Shown here piece after piece: positions 1-7,636 of a stretch of 64,000 bases of DNA. Numbering within the stretch: the first letter of the stretch is position 1; each line of letters starts with the position of its first letter. The DNA is from Bacteroidia bacterium (GTDB lineage Bacteria > Bacteroidota > Bacteroidia > J057): assembly GCA_033391075.1 (NCBI GenBank), contig JAWPMV010000005.1, positions 465,049 to 529,048 of the forward strand, given 5' to 3'. The notes beneath the pieces are model-generated. The model ran no database searches. It was given only the letters and a program-made list of their open reading frames with translations, and was not told the DNA's origin. A program made the translations under genes and the position numbers.

Positions 1-20
1 AAATCTTAAAAACGAGAAAA

Positions 21-492
21 AAAACCTACTCTCGCATTAAAAAATACGTGAAATGCCCTGAATCCCTCGTGACTCGCCCTGATACTCTCGTTTTTAAAGG
101 ACAATAGTGCCTCTATTTGCCCTGAAATTCTCGTCGAGAGAAACCCTGAATCTCTCGTTTCGCATAAAAAATGGACCCTGATCTCCTCGTTTGATAGCCT
201 GAATTACTCGCAATAAGGATAAATAGGGGCCATTTTTTATGCCCTGAATCTCTCGCATTTAAAGAATTGAGCTTCTTTTAGCCCTGATTTACTCCCCCTT
301 TACCCTGTTTTCCTCGTCCTTAAAATTCTGAGATATCATAAAAGGCTAATAATCAAGCATTTACTAATAAGCAGATTTCTTCTGACTTTAAGCCCTGAAA
401 TTCTCGTTTTAAATACCTGAATTACTCGCAATACGTACTGAAACCCTCGTCTTAAACCCCAAATCCCTCGTCCTTTACCCTGTTAAGCTCGT
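21..492 (+). repeat. Iteron-like array of CCCTGAATNNCTCGT 15-mers
   Basis: About 15 same-orientation copies of a 15-mer, CCCTGAATNNCTCGT, start at 21 (degenerate), 56, 77, 120, 144, 176, 197, 242, 282, 303, 393, 415, 436, 457 and 478. CCCTGA and CTCG are the conserved ends and the middle varies. Starts are often 21 bp apart (56/77, 176/197, 282/303, 415/436/457/478) or 22 bp (393/415), which is two helical turns and puts copies on one face of the DNA. Direct repeats with 19-22 bp spacing are typical of iterons bound by Rep_3/RepA-type plasmid initiators. No initiator gene is visible, so it would have to lie left of the window. A centromere role for the adjacent partition protein is the alternative. 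The array may continue past position 1. Confidence 0.85.
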
Positions 493-682
493 TTTAATAC
501 TCATAAGTAGCTGTTTATCAATATCTTATAGTAACTGAAAACATTAAAAACTATATAAATATTAAAAAGAGTGACAAACTACTATAGGTGGTAGGTCTTT
601 TTTAGGCTTTATAGGAACAGGAGATGGCTTTTAGAGGATAACGCTATTCTTTTTACCCATGATCCTCCCCTATTTCTATATA
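493..682. other. AT-rich segment beside the iterons
   Basis: No gene is seen here. The stretch around 510-575 is almost purely A/T with several A and T runs and directly follows the last 21-bp-phased iteron. Iteron origins commonly have an AT-rich unwinding region in this position, so it is a candidate. No convincing DnaA box was found by eye. Around 577-604 a short imperfect hairpin is followed by a run of T, which could be a weak terminator. Confidence 0.4.
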
Positions 683-723
683 AAATGAGAGAGATTCAGG
701 GTCGCCCTGAATCTCTCTCATTT
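683..723. repeat. Perfect 19-bp inverted repeat carrying the iteron core
   Basis: Arms at 683-701 and 705-723 are perfect reverse complements around the 3-nt loop TCG. Each arm begins at the centre with CCCTGAATCTCTC, the conserved part of the iterons at 21-492, so two iteron cores face away from each other. It lies about 20 bp past the stop of the RHH gene and could act as that operon's terminator, although the U-tract is weak. Iteron plasmids often use an inverted pair of iteron half-sites as the operator bound by initiator dimers, which is an alternative reading. Confidence 0.85.
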
Positions 724-742
724 CGAATATGTCTGGAAATAC

Positions 743-1318
743 TTAAGCTTTCTTTAAATAGCGGGAGAGGCAGAATACATAGAATCCGGCCATGTTCCGA
801 AAACCCAGTTTCCGCTGATTGAATTTGATCTGCATCCATAATTCCAGCTGTGGAGAAACAGATACATCTATGCTATCCTCAAAATCAGGTGCTTCATAAG
901 AACCTACACTCTGAATGGGTTTTTTGAGGTAATCTTCTACACAATGGAGGTAGAAAGCTCCCAGGCTTCTAAAGCCTTCTTTTCTCTGTACTCTTTTGGC
1001 TTTGAGGTAAAGCTCGTATGGGGTAGCGATGCTGGCTCTGACAACTTCCTCCTCAGAACGAGCTGGTGCTTTAGGAATAGATTTAGGCTTACGACTTACT
1101 TTGGCCTCTTTCTTCTTCTCAAGCTTCTCTATAGGATTTCCTTTCGGTTGTACAGGGGCTTCTTTTACCTCCTTAACTTTAGGTTCAGCCTTTTTTTCCG
1201 GAAGCTTACTTACCTTATGTACTTTCTCGGTCGCTTGCTCGATTTCATCAATATTGATCTCGCGCTTCCTGCCTAATAAACTTGAAAGTGATGTATCGTC
1301 TCGTCTTTTCTTTGCCAT
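743..1318 (-). CDS. Tandem ribbon-helix-helix partition protein (ParB-analogue)
   Basis: This 191-residue protein has a Lys/Arg/Pro/Glu-rich, probably disordered N-terminal half (1-90) and two homologous units at about 92-133 and 149-190. Each unit reads as a beta strand ending in Pro, a helix, a turn (GFRS/GFRN) and a second helix ending YLKK, which is the ribbon-helix-helix pattern. The two units share QRK, GFR, FY, C and YLKK at equivalent positions, so they arose by duplication. The gene starts 3 bp after the parA stop, so the two are co-transcribed. In type Ib partition systems (ParF/ParG, delta/omega) the centromere-binding partner of a small ParA is an RHH dimer. Here one chain may form the pseudo-dimer. 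The basic N-terminus resembles the tails that stimulate ParA ATPase. The function is inferred from fold and context. Confidence 0.8.
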   Translation of the reverse strand: MAKKRRDDTSLSSLLGRKREINIDEIEQATEKVHKVSKLPEKKAEPKVKEVKEAPVQPKGNPIEKLEKKKEAKVSRKPKSIPKAPARSEEEVVRASIATPYELYLKAKRVQRKEGFRSLGAFYLHCVEDYLKKPIQSVGSYEAPDFEDSIDVSVSPQLELWMQIKFNQRKLGFRNMAGFYVFCLSRYLKKA

Positions 1319-1321
1319 ACC

Positions 1322-1984
1322 TTATGCACTTAACAGTTTGATCATTCGATTTTCGATTTCTTTGCAGACTTTCTCTACTTCCTTTTGCCCTTTGGGATCT
1401 TCTTCCCATTCGAGTGCTGTCAATCCATATTTTGAAGATCTTTTGTGCACTACCCTATCTGCCAAAGTTGATTCCAGGGCCTCAATTTCAAATTGTTTGA
1501 AATAGCCCATAGCTTCCCGCATTTGTAGATCTTCATTGTTTCTGCCAGAAAATTTGTTTAGCAAAAGAAAGGTATAAATATTTCGCTCAACCAGGGCTTT
1601 GGCATCATTGACACGATCTACAAATCGCTCAAAACTTTTGAGATCATCGATACTAGGGGTTATGGGAATGAGAACCAAATCAGAAAGGAGGATCATCTTA
1701 GTTGTTACAGCCTCCAATTGGGGAACTCCATCTATGATGATCACATCATATTCATTCTGGTAGGATTTGACCTGTTTCACCAGGTTTTCTACGGATTGTA
1801 AAGGAAATACATCCAGACTGGCACCTTCCTCCCTCCTGCTCTTCCAGTCAAGGGTTGTTTGCTGTTCAATATCTGTATCGACAATACAGATGCTTTCCCC
1901 TTTTTGGGCAAAGTAAACAGCGAGATTTCTACTAATCGTAGATTTGCCTACGCCGCCTTTTAAATTTGTAACTGATATGATCAT
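1322..1984 (-). CDS. parA: ParA-family partition ATPase (small, type Ib-like)
   Basis: A 220-residue Walker-type ATPase. The deviant Walker A motif KGGVGKST is at residues 9-16, the DTD motif of the ParA family follows at about 37-39, and a Walker B-like VIIIDGVP is near residue 85. The LIPITPSIDD segment is also typical of plasmid ParA proteins. It is short and lacks the N-terminal helix-turn-helix of type Ia ParA, so it matches the ParF/delta class that works with RHH partners rather than a HTH ParB. Such ATPases form nucleoid-bound gradients that move DNA carrying the centromere. ATG at 1984 is the only sensible start. The region just upstream is an unbroken array of 8-bp repeats that must contain the promoter, so autorepression by the downstream RHH protein is likely. 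Confidence 0.92.
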   Translation of the reverse strand: MIISVTNLKGGVGKSTISRNLAVYFAQKGESICIVDTDIEQQTTLDWKSRREEGASLDVFPLQSVENLVKQVKSYQNEYDVIIIDGVPQLEAVTTKMILLSDLVLIPITPSIDDLKSFERFVDRVNDAKALVERNIYTFLLLNKFSGRNNEDLQMREAMGYFKQFEIEALESTLADRVVHKRSSKYGLTALEWEEDPKGQKEVEKVCKEIENRMIKLLSA

Positions 1985-1988
1985 AATA

Positions 1989-2532
1989 CCTTTTTATGTA
2001 GATACTTTCTGAGGTGTTTACATAAATACATTTATACTTTTTTTAGTAAAAATGTAAATACACTTATGTATAAAAACACATTTGTGTAAACACTTGATTA
2101 TGTATACATGTTTTTGTGTAAAAATTCATACATGTAAACACATTTATATCTAATTGTGTATTAACACTTTTGCATAATTACTTAAAAAAGTTAAAACATC
2201 AAAATGTATTGCGGTATTTATGTATTAATGTGTTTTCATTTTTAGGTACTCAGGTAATTACATATTGATGTTTTTGTGTAATTGCATTTTTGAATTTAAA
2301 GGTGGAAATGTAATTACATTAAACTGTTGATGCATTTATATGTGATTACTTTTTTATGTTTTTGAATTATCAGGTATTTGCGTGATTGTGTATTTTTGTG
2401 ATCGTGTATATACATTTTTGTGCTAGTCGAATTTTGTGTATTTACATTTTTGGGTAATTGTGTTGTTGTGTATTTCTGTGCTTACCTATTTAGGTAATCC
2501 TGTATTCATGCGCTTATGTATTTTGCGTTAAA
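1989..2532. repeat. Contiguous degenerate 8-bp repeat array upstream of parA
   Basis: Read from 2013 in steps of 8, the sequence splits into octamers such as TGTAAATA, TGTAAACA, CATTTATA, TGTATTAA, GGTAATTA, TGTAATTG, CATTTTTG and TGTATTCA, with no spacer and almost no loss of register to 2524. The third base of the octamer is T in 57 of 64 consecutive units (37 of 40 between 2205 and 2524). The first two bases are mostly TG, CA or GG and the rest is A/T-rich. The edges (1989-2012, 2525-2532) are weaker. MetJ, an RHH repressor, binds tandem 8-bp boxes, and omega, an RHH partition protein, binds unspaced 7-bp repeats, so this array fits as operator and centromere for the RHH protein encoded at 743-1318. 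The count is direct reading; the role is inference. Confidence 0.85.
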
Positions 2533-2724
2533 ACTGCTTGCTAAAAGCCTGTCAATCCCAAGCTGTTGTATTTGTGCTCAACAGGGAGATCAGGCCTTAG
2601 AATGTAAATATGGGCTTTCTGTTGCCAGGGTAGAGGCAGGTTTTACACATGCTTAATACATAAAGAACAGAATTCTCAGAAATCTTTGAAAATAGCTTTC
2701 TAAGGCTCCAAACATAGTGAATAG

Positions 2725-2754
2725 AAAGGAATAATAATAAAGCATCATTCCTTT
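2725..2754 (-). terminator. Hairpin after the S9 peptidase gene
   Basis: The 8-bp arms AAAGGAAT (2725-2732) and ATTCCTTT (2747-2754) enclose a 14-nt loop just downstream of the S9 peptidase stop. There is no clear U-tract on the minus strand, so it is at best a weak terminator. The remaining sequence from 2533 to 2724 holds nothing recognisable. Confidence 0.35.
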
Positions 2755-2776
2755 TTATGACAAACTCCTTAAACAA

Positions 2777-4867
2777 TTACTTTAAATGTTTATTGAGAAA
2801 GTTTTTGCTCTTTTGAAATGCGCTTAGCCAGTTTTTAAATAATAGAAATCCATGAACCTCATCTGGAAATATCAATTGTTCTATTTCTATCTCTCTTTTT
2901 CTTAGTTGATTTATGAGATCGACAGATTCACTAAATGGTACGTTTCGATCATCATCTCCATGGATTACCAAAACCGGATCTTCCCAACCTTCAATGAAAT
3001 TCATTGGAGAAGATTCATAAGCTCTCCGAGATATCTCTGCTTGTTTCTGTGAATTATATCCTGGTACAAAATTTTTGATTACTACATTCCAATCATGAAC
3101 CCCATGAATATCAACACCCGCCTTGAACAATTCGGGAGATCTTGCTAATCCCATGGCTGTTAAAAATCCCCCATAAGATCCCCCCCATAATCCGATTCGA
3201 TTCTCATCTACAAAATCATTACTCCCTAAATAAATTGCAGCACCCATGACATCATTAAATTCACTTGCCCCATTCGCTCCATAATTCAAGGCTTCTCTAA
3301 ACTCCATTCCATATCCAATTCCGCTTCGATAGTTCACAGATAAAACTGCATAGCCCTGATTCGCCATATACTGGTTGAAGGCATAGGCATTGTGATAATA
3401 TCCTCGATGATGAAAACCCAATAACATTTGTCTCCGGGATCCTCCATGAAAGAAGAGTAATCCTGGAAGCTTTTCCCCGGACTTGTGGGCTTTGGGAAGA
3501 AAGAGCTGGCCGTGTATCTTCATTCCATCGGCTGCCGGAAAAATTACTTGCTTGGGTTCACTTAAATGATCCGAAGGAAAGGCATTTATTACATCTGGAT
3601 GTAAGGCAGTCCGTTTACCTTTTTGATCCAATCCTACCAAATGTGCAGGAAGTTTTGAACCTGAGGCAAAACACATGAGTTTCCCATTGGGCAATTCTAA
3701 TGGAGCCCATTCGATTCCTTCGCCCGAAGTCAGCTGTTTCCATTCATTTGAAGCAAGATTTACCTGCCAGATGTGTTGACGATCAATATCTCCATGATTG
3801 CTAGAATAATACAGACGCTCCCTATTAGCTGATAAAGACACAAATTGGACTTCCCCTTCACCGGGACTGAGGTCCTTTAACTGCCCACTTTCTAGTGAAA
3901 GACTGTATAAATGGGTCCAGCCGGTACCTTCATAAGGAAAAATGAGTTGCTCCCTGGTTCCCCAATACAATTGCCTTGGACCAGAAACAAAGCGAAATAC
4001 ACTACCCGTACCTTCCGGACTGCTCCAAAGGACCTCACTTTCTCCGCTATCCACATCAGCAAGCATTACAGACCATCCCGCTCCCGAACGCCTTTCAAAA
4101 AAGGGTAGAAAAGATTGATGAGGTGTTCGGAGAAAAGCGACTCTATCAGCTTGCGGGGACCAAACTGGATTACTGTCCAGGTCTACAGAAGGAGAGAGGT
4201 ATTTGAGTGAATGATTGTCCAGGTCAAAAATCCCAATAAAGCTGTGATCTCCTCGACTGCTTACAAAGGCTATTTTATGTTCATCGGCTTTCGGAGACCA
4301 ATTTATCTGTGAGATTCCCCCACGAGTATGAACCATTGCTGCGGGAGTAAGAATGTTCTCCAGGTTTCTTAACCAGAGTTTGCCTCCCTGAATAAAAGCT
4401 AAATGATGACTGTCAGGCGATAGGCTAGGGGAGTGGCCTTCATTGATTTTCTGTGTTTTCCCATCTTTGGTGGAGATTTTCCAAATTTCTCGTTTTGCCC
4501 CATCTGCTTGACTGGTAGGATTGGGAATTTCTCCTTGTCGATTAGGTCCATCACCTTTTACATAGATTATGAACTTAGCATCAGCACTAAATTGAAGTCC
4601 ATAGAGGGTTTCTCCATTATCGAGGGTATAATTCGTCAATTGTTTTCCCGCATCATCTGTTCCAGAGGAGATCCAGATATTCCTTACACCTTTTTCATTG
4701 TATACCCAGGCAATTTTTTCTCCATTGGGACTGTAAACCAGATTTGTGGGGAAAGGTGCTGCCAGAAGGGATTCGAGGCTGAGAGTTGTTTGGGCGAAAG
4801 AATTGTTAAGGGAAGAAGTGATCAAAATACAGATCAGGATTCGAAGGAAGGAAGCCATCGATTGCAT
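2777..4867 (-). CDS. Secreted S9-family prolyl oligopeptidase-like peptidase
   Basis: A 696-residue serine peptidase with an N-terminal signal peptide ending near SFAQ (start at Met1 or Met4), an N-terminal beta-propeller of PD40-like repeats (for example YSPNGEKIAW, LSPDSHHLAF, WSPQADRVAF) and a C-terminal alpha/beta-hydrolase domain. The nucleophile lies in GGSYGG (about residue 560), the acid is probably in HGDDDRNVP (about 640) and the catalytic His is in DEVHGF (about 671). S9 enzymes of this layout (dipeptidyl- and acylaminoacyl-peptidases) trim peptides in the periplasm. The gene stands alone between the partition region and an SDR gene, with a lone iteron-like 15-mer about 50 bp before its start. 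The exact peptide specificity cannot be read from the sequence. Confidence 0.93.
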   Translation of the reverse strand: MQSMASFLRILICILITSSLNNSFAQTTLSLESLLAAPFPTNLVYSPNGEKIAWVYNEKGVRNIWISSGTDDAGKQLTNYTLDNGETLYGLQFSADAKFIIYVKGDGPNRQGEIPNPTSQADGAKREIWKISTKDGKTQKINEGHSPSLSPDSHHLAFIQGGKLWLRNLENILTPAAMVHTRGGISQINWSPKADEHKIAFVSSRGDHSFIGIFDLDNHSLKYLSPSVDLDSNPVWSPQADRVAFLRTPHQSFLPFFERRSGAGWSVMLADVDSGESEVLWSSPEGTGSVFRFVSGPRQLYWGTREQLIFPYEGTGWTHLYSLSLESGQLKDLSPGEGEVQFVSLSANRERLYYSSNHGDIDRQHIWQVNLASNEWKQLTSGEGIEWAPLELPNGKLMCFASGSKLPAHLVGLDQKGKRTALHPDVINAFPSDHLSEPKQVIFPAADGMKIHGQLFLPKAHKSGEKLPGLLFFHGGSRRQMLLGFHHRGYYHNAYAFNQYMANQGYAVLSVNYRSGIGYGMEFREALNYGANGASEFNDVMGAAIYLGSNDFVDENRIGLWGGSYGGFLTAMGLARSPELFKAGVDIHGVHDWNVVIKNFVPGYNSQKQAEISRRAYESSPMNFIEGWEDPVLVIHGDDDRNVPFSESVDLINQLRKREIEIEQLIFPDEVHGFLLFKNWLSAFQKSKNFLNKHLK

Positions 4868-4920
4868 AGTAATAGTAATTTGGAAGTTGAAAAGCTCAGG
4901 AGAGCCTTTAACTCTAAATT

Positions 4921-4935
4921 ACGAGAAATTCAGGG
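4921..4935 (-). repeat. Solitary iteron-like 15-mer
   Basis: On the minus strand this reads CCCTGAATTTCTCGT, a full match to the conserved positions of the array at 21-492. It lies in the 71-bp gap between the SDR stop and the S9 peptidase start, about 4.4 kb from the array. Confidence 0.6.
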
Positions 4936-4938
4936 CAA

Positions 4939-5670
4939 TTATCTACCCCCGCCTATATCGATGATGCTACCCGTTACAAAAGAGGCTTTTTCAGACAATA
5001 ACCAGGCGATGCTTTCAGCTACTTCTTCAGGAGTTCCCCCTCTTTTCATCGGAAGGAATTTGGAGAGTTCATTTACCCGATCGGGATTTCCACTATCCTT
5101 ATGGATATCTGTATAGATCAAACCCGGCCTTACAGCATTTACTCTGATATTCTGAGCCGCTACCTCATTTGCCAAACCTTTGGTAAAGGTGTCCATCGCT
5201 CCCTTGCTGGCCGCATAGTCTACATATTCGAAAGCCGCTCCCAAACGAGCAGCAATTGAAGAGACATTTACAATGGATGCCCCTGATTTCATTCGCTTTA
5301 AGGCCTCTCTACTACATAGAAAGGTGCTGAGCATATTGGTTTTAAATACTTTTTCCCATCTTTCTGCGGACATTTCAACTACAGGCATGGCTTTAAACAG
5401 AATACCAGCATTATTCACCAGACCTCTTAATTCTCCCCCTTCTACATCTATTTGCTCAAATAGCCTTAAAACTTCCTCCTCTTCGGAAACATCTGCCTGT
5501 ATACAAAAGGCCGATTCTCCTGCATCCTGGATTTCCCTGGCGACTTCCTGAGCTGCACTTTTATTCAATTTATAATTGATGCAAATCTTAAATCCTGCTC
5601 TGGCAAGCAATTTGGCAGTGGCAGCTCCAATTCCTCGACTGGCACCTGTGATGAGGACAATTTTTTCCAT
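4939..5670 (-). CDS. SDR-family NAD(P)-dependent oxidoreductase
   Basis: A classical short-chain dehydrogenase of 243 residues when started at the ATG at 5670; the nine extra upstream codons begin with TTG and do not look natural. The Rossmann motif TGASRGIG follows the start directly. NNAG and the catalytic Ser/Tyr/Lys set are visible (NVSSIAA, then YAASKGA), and the tail ending in a GGxP-type segment and VTGSIIDIGGG is typical of FabG-like 3-oxoacyl reductases and glucose dehydrogenase relatives. The substrate cannot be assigned. The gene is divergent from the DoxX-like gene, sharing a roughly 105-bp promoter region. The arrangement with the S9 peptidase downstream does not suggest a common pathway. 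Confidence 0.93.
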   Translation of the reverse strand: MEKIVLITGASRGIGAATAKLLARAGFKICINYKLNKSAAQEVAREIQDAGESAFCIQADVSEEEEVLRLFEQIDVEGGELRGLVNNAGILFKAMPVVEMSAERWEKVFKTNMLSTFLCSREALKRMKSGASIVNVSSIAARLGAAFEYVDYAASKGAMDTFTKGLANEVAAQNIRVNAVRPGLIYTDIHKDSGNPDRVNELSKFLPMKRGGTPEEVAESIAWLLSEKASFVTGSIIDIGGGR

Positions 5671-5775
5671 GCTGATGGGTATTAAGAGGAGCTTCAATTA
5701 AAGAAAAAATTTATTGCAGACCCTTTATTGCCTTTGTAAATTCGATGTTTAAACTCCAACCTACTCAATAACGCT

Positions 5776-6138
5776 ATGGATCGAAATAAGATTATCTACT
5801 GGGCCGCTACTTGCATTATGTGTCTGATTTTCACTTTTTCTGGAGTCATGTATTTCGCCAATTACGAGACTATGGCTGGCTTCTTTACCAAATTTGGCTT
5901 TCCAACCTGGATTGTTTATCCGCTGGCAGTGGCCAAATTGCTGGGGGTTACGGCGATATTGACTAAAAAATCAGATATGCTAAAGGAATGGGCCTATGCT
6001 GGATTCTTTTTCGATGCATCTTTGGCCTTCACTTCGCATACCCTTGCTGAGGATGGGGGATGGATGATGTCAGCTATTGCTTTGGTTACGCTGGCGATTT
6101 CGAGATACATGGATCCGAAGGTTTTTCTGAAGAGCTAA
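5776..6138 (+). CDS. DoxX-like small membrane protein
   Basis: A 120-residue protein with four predicted hydrophobic segments: IIYWAATCIMCLIFTFSG, WIVYPLAVAKLLGVTAIL, a segment around YAGFFFDASLAF, and MMSAIALVTLAI. The F-SG segment, a K-G-FP motif (KFGFP) and the central AKLLG are characteristic of the DoxX/DoxD-like family of four-helix inner-membrane proteins, whose members have been tied to quinone or redox functions and to efflux regulation without a common mechanism. The role here is unknown. It is transcribed divergently from the SDR gene and is followed by a dispersed palindromic repeat. Confidence 0.82.
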   Translation: MDRNKIIYWAATCIMCLIFTFSGVMYFANYETMAGFFTKFGFPTWIVYPLAVAKLLGVTAILTKKSDMLKEWAYAGFFFDASLAFTSHTLAEDGGWMMSAIALVTLAISRYMDPKVFLKS

Positions 6139-6155
6139 TAGTCTCAAACAGCCCT

Positions 6156-6257
6156 GTCATTGCGAGCCTTTAACAAAGGCGAAGCAATCCCCTTAACTCC
6201 ATAAAACAATCAGGAGTCAAGGAGATTGCTTCGCCGGAAATTCCAGCTCGCAATGAC
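6156..6257. repeat. Dispersed TCATTGCGAGC palindromic element
   Basis: A 102-bp element with complementary termini GTCATTGCGAGC and its inverse, and an inner complementary pair around GAAGCAATCC / GGAGATTGCTTCG. The same element occurs three more times, at 37713-37813, 37933-38033 and 38153-38253. It has no coding capacity and would fold into a long hairpin, like a REP/MITE-type non-autonomous repeat. It sits between convergent genes. Confidence 0.85.
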
Positions 6258-6274
6258 AAGCTTGTTGTATGATC

Positions 6275-7561
6275 TCAAAGCTTCTTCACTTTCTCTATCA
6301 TCAGCGGCCCCAGCTCAAAACTGCTGCTGAGCAATTCAGCTTTTAGTTCATCGATATTCTCATCTTTCGCCTTATACACCTCAGCCATCTGAAACAAAAC
6401 ATCTGGTTCAAAGCATTTCCCTTCTACTTTTTCTTTCATAAGCTGAAAGGCAACTTCTGTATTTCCAGATTTAAAAAGGGCCCAGGCTTTTAGGCTATGA
6501 GATTGTGGACTGGGGCGATTTTCCAATTCCTGCTCTGCAATTTTCAGGGCTTTTTCTACTTCCGCTTCTTCTTCAGCGAGTAAGCCAATCTGATATGTAT
6601 TATACATGCTTCCAAACTCCTCTCTTTGGATTTCTTTCAGAAAGGCTTCTTGTGCTTCTTTGCTCTCAGCAAATTTTCCTTCAAATTCTGCAATTTCTCT
6701 TTTTAGCTCCCATAAATCCGGAGACTGAGATCGTTTTTGTAGAATTTCTATAATTCGCAATGCTTCCTGGCTGTTTTTCTCATGGGAATAGGCGATCCAG
6801 GCGATTCCTTTTTTCGAATAAGCGTCGGAAGGATTCAATTCAAGAGCCTTGAGGTAATGTTTATACGCCTGCTCAATTTCCCCGGCATGCCCATAGAAAT
6901 CTCCTAAATTGCTGTAAGTCCAGCTTAATTGTGTCTGATTTCGGTCTCTTTCAGCCAAATCCAGGGCTTTTTCCATATAATCAATGGCTGTTTCCAGATT
7001 TCCTTTATGGTCCTGCCATTTCGCCATACGAATGAGGTAATCAAAATTTTGCTCCTGGGCTATGCGGTTTAAATAGCTAGCTGCTTTCTCCTCATTACCC
7101 AACTCCATATACACATCAAATAACATTGAATGTGTGGCAAATAATTTATCTCCGATTTTTTCTGCTTTTATCAGTAAGTCTAAGGATTCTTTAAATCTGT
7201 GTTGCGAAATGTAATTGTGGGCTAAAGATCTGAGGATGGCAGAATTTTGACCATGACTTTGATCGACTGCTTTAAGTAAAAACCTCTCAGCATCCTTTAA
7301 ATCTGAAATATCCCGCTCTAAGGTGAAAAGTTCGGATTTTACACTGGCCATTTTTTGCAAATAGGGATACTGATTGGGGTTCTTTTCATATTTGCTTTGC
7401 CAGAATTCAAAATTAGCTTCCATATTTTTCCGTTCTTCTTCTGCTTGATATTGAAGGAAGCTGTCGTATTCCGCAGTATGTAGGCTAAAATGCTCAGATT
7501 TCTTCTGACAAGCGGAAAAGAGGAGTAGGAGGGAGGCAAGAATGTAAATTGAATAGCGCAT
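6275..7561 (-). CDS. TPR-repeat lipoprotein
   Basis: A 428-residue protein with a lipoprotein signal (LLLFSAC, lipid-modified Cys near residue 18) followed by a series of tetratricopeptide repeats; the clearest is around WTYSNLGDFYGHAGEIEQAYKH... with LNPSDAYSKKG after it. TPR superhelices mediate protein-protein contacts, so this is probably a scaffold on the outer membrane or in the periplasm. It is the third gene of an operon after two DUF4331 genes, separated from the second by about 75 bp. DUF4331 proteins are often found beside TPR proteins in Bacteroidota. No enzymatic function is expected. Confidence 0.8.
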   Translation of the reverse strand: MRYSIYILASLLLLFSACQKKSEHFSLHTAEYDSFLQYQAEEERKNMEANFEFWQSKYEKNPNQYPYLQKMASVKSELFTLERDISDLKDAERFLLKAVDQSHGQNSAILRSLAHNYISQHRFKESLDLLIKAEKIGDKLFATHSMLFDVYMELGNEEKAASYLNRIAQEQNFDYLIRMAKWQDHKGNLETAIDYMEKALDLAERDRNQTQLSWTYSNLGDFYGHAGEIEQAYKHYLKALELNPSDAYSKKGIAWIAYSHEKNSQEALRIIEILQKRSQSPDLWELKREIAEFEGKFAESKEAQEAFLKEIQREEFGSMYNTYQIGLLAEEEAEVEKALKIAEQELENRPSPQSHSLKAWALFKSGNTEVAFQLMKEKVEGKCFEPDVLFQMAEVYKAKDENIDELKAELLSSSFELGPLMIEKVKKL

Positions 7562-7636
7562 AGGTATGAGAATGATTGACTGATGAAGAGAAAGGCAAAA
7601 GCGAAGGCCGAAGCCAACGCTTTTGTTTGTGTTAGC

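Noticed and set aside
21..492. CRISPR array
   Set aside because: Repeats are only 15 bp, degenerate, irregularly spaced and have AT-rich spacers of varying length. No cas genes are present in the window.
577..604. Intrinsic terminator before the AT-rich segment end
   Set aside because: The stem is about five pairs with a wobble, too weak to list as a separate terminator.
944..1505. Antisense reading frames over the RHH and parA genes
   Set aside because: They are the complement of clear coding sequences, lack recognisable domains and have composition expected of shadow frames. The same holds for the many other short frames opposite or inside annotated genes.
4481..4500. Iteron-like AAATTTCTCGT inside the S9 peptidase gene, and similar partial matches at about 14938, 23354, 31317, 35252 and 44345
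   Set aside because: All lie inside coding sequence, match only part of the 15-mer and are explained by codons. Only the intergenic full match at 4921-4935 was kept.
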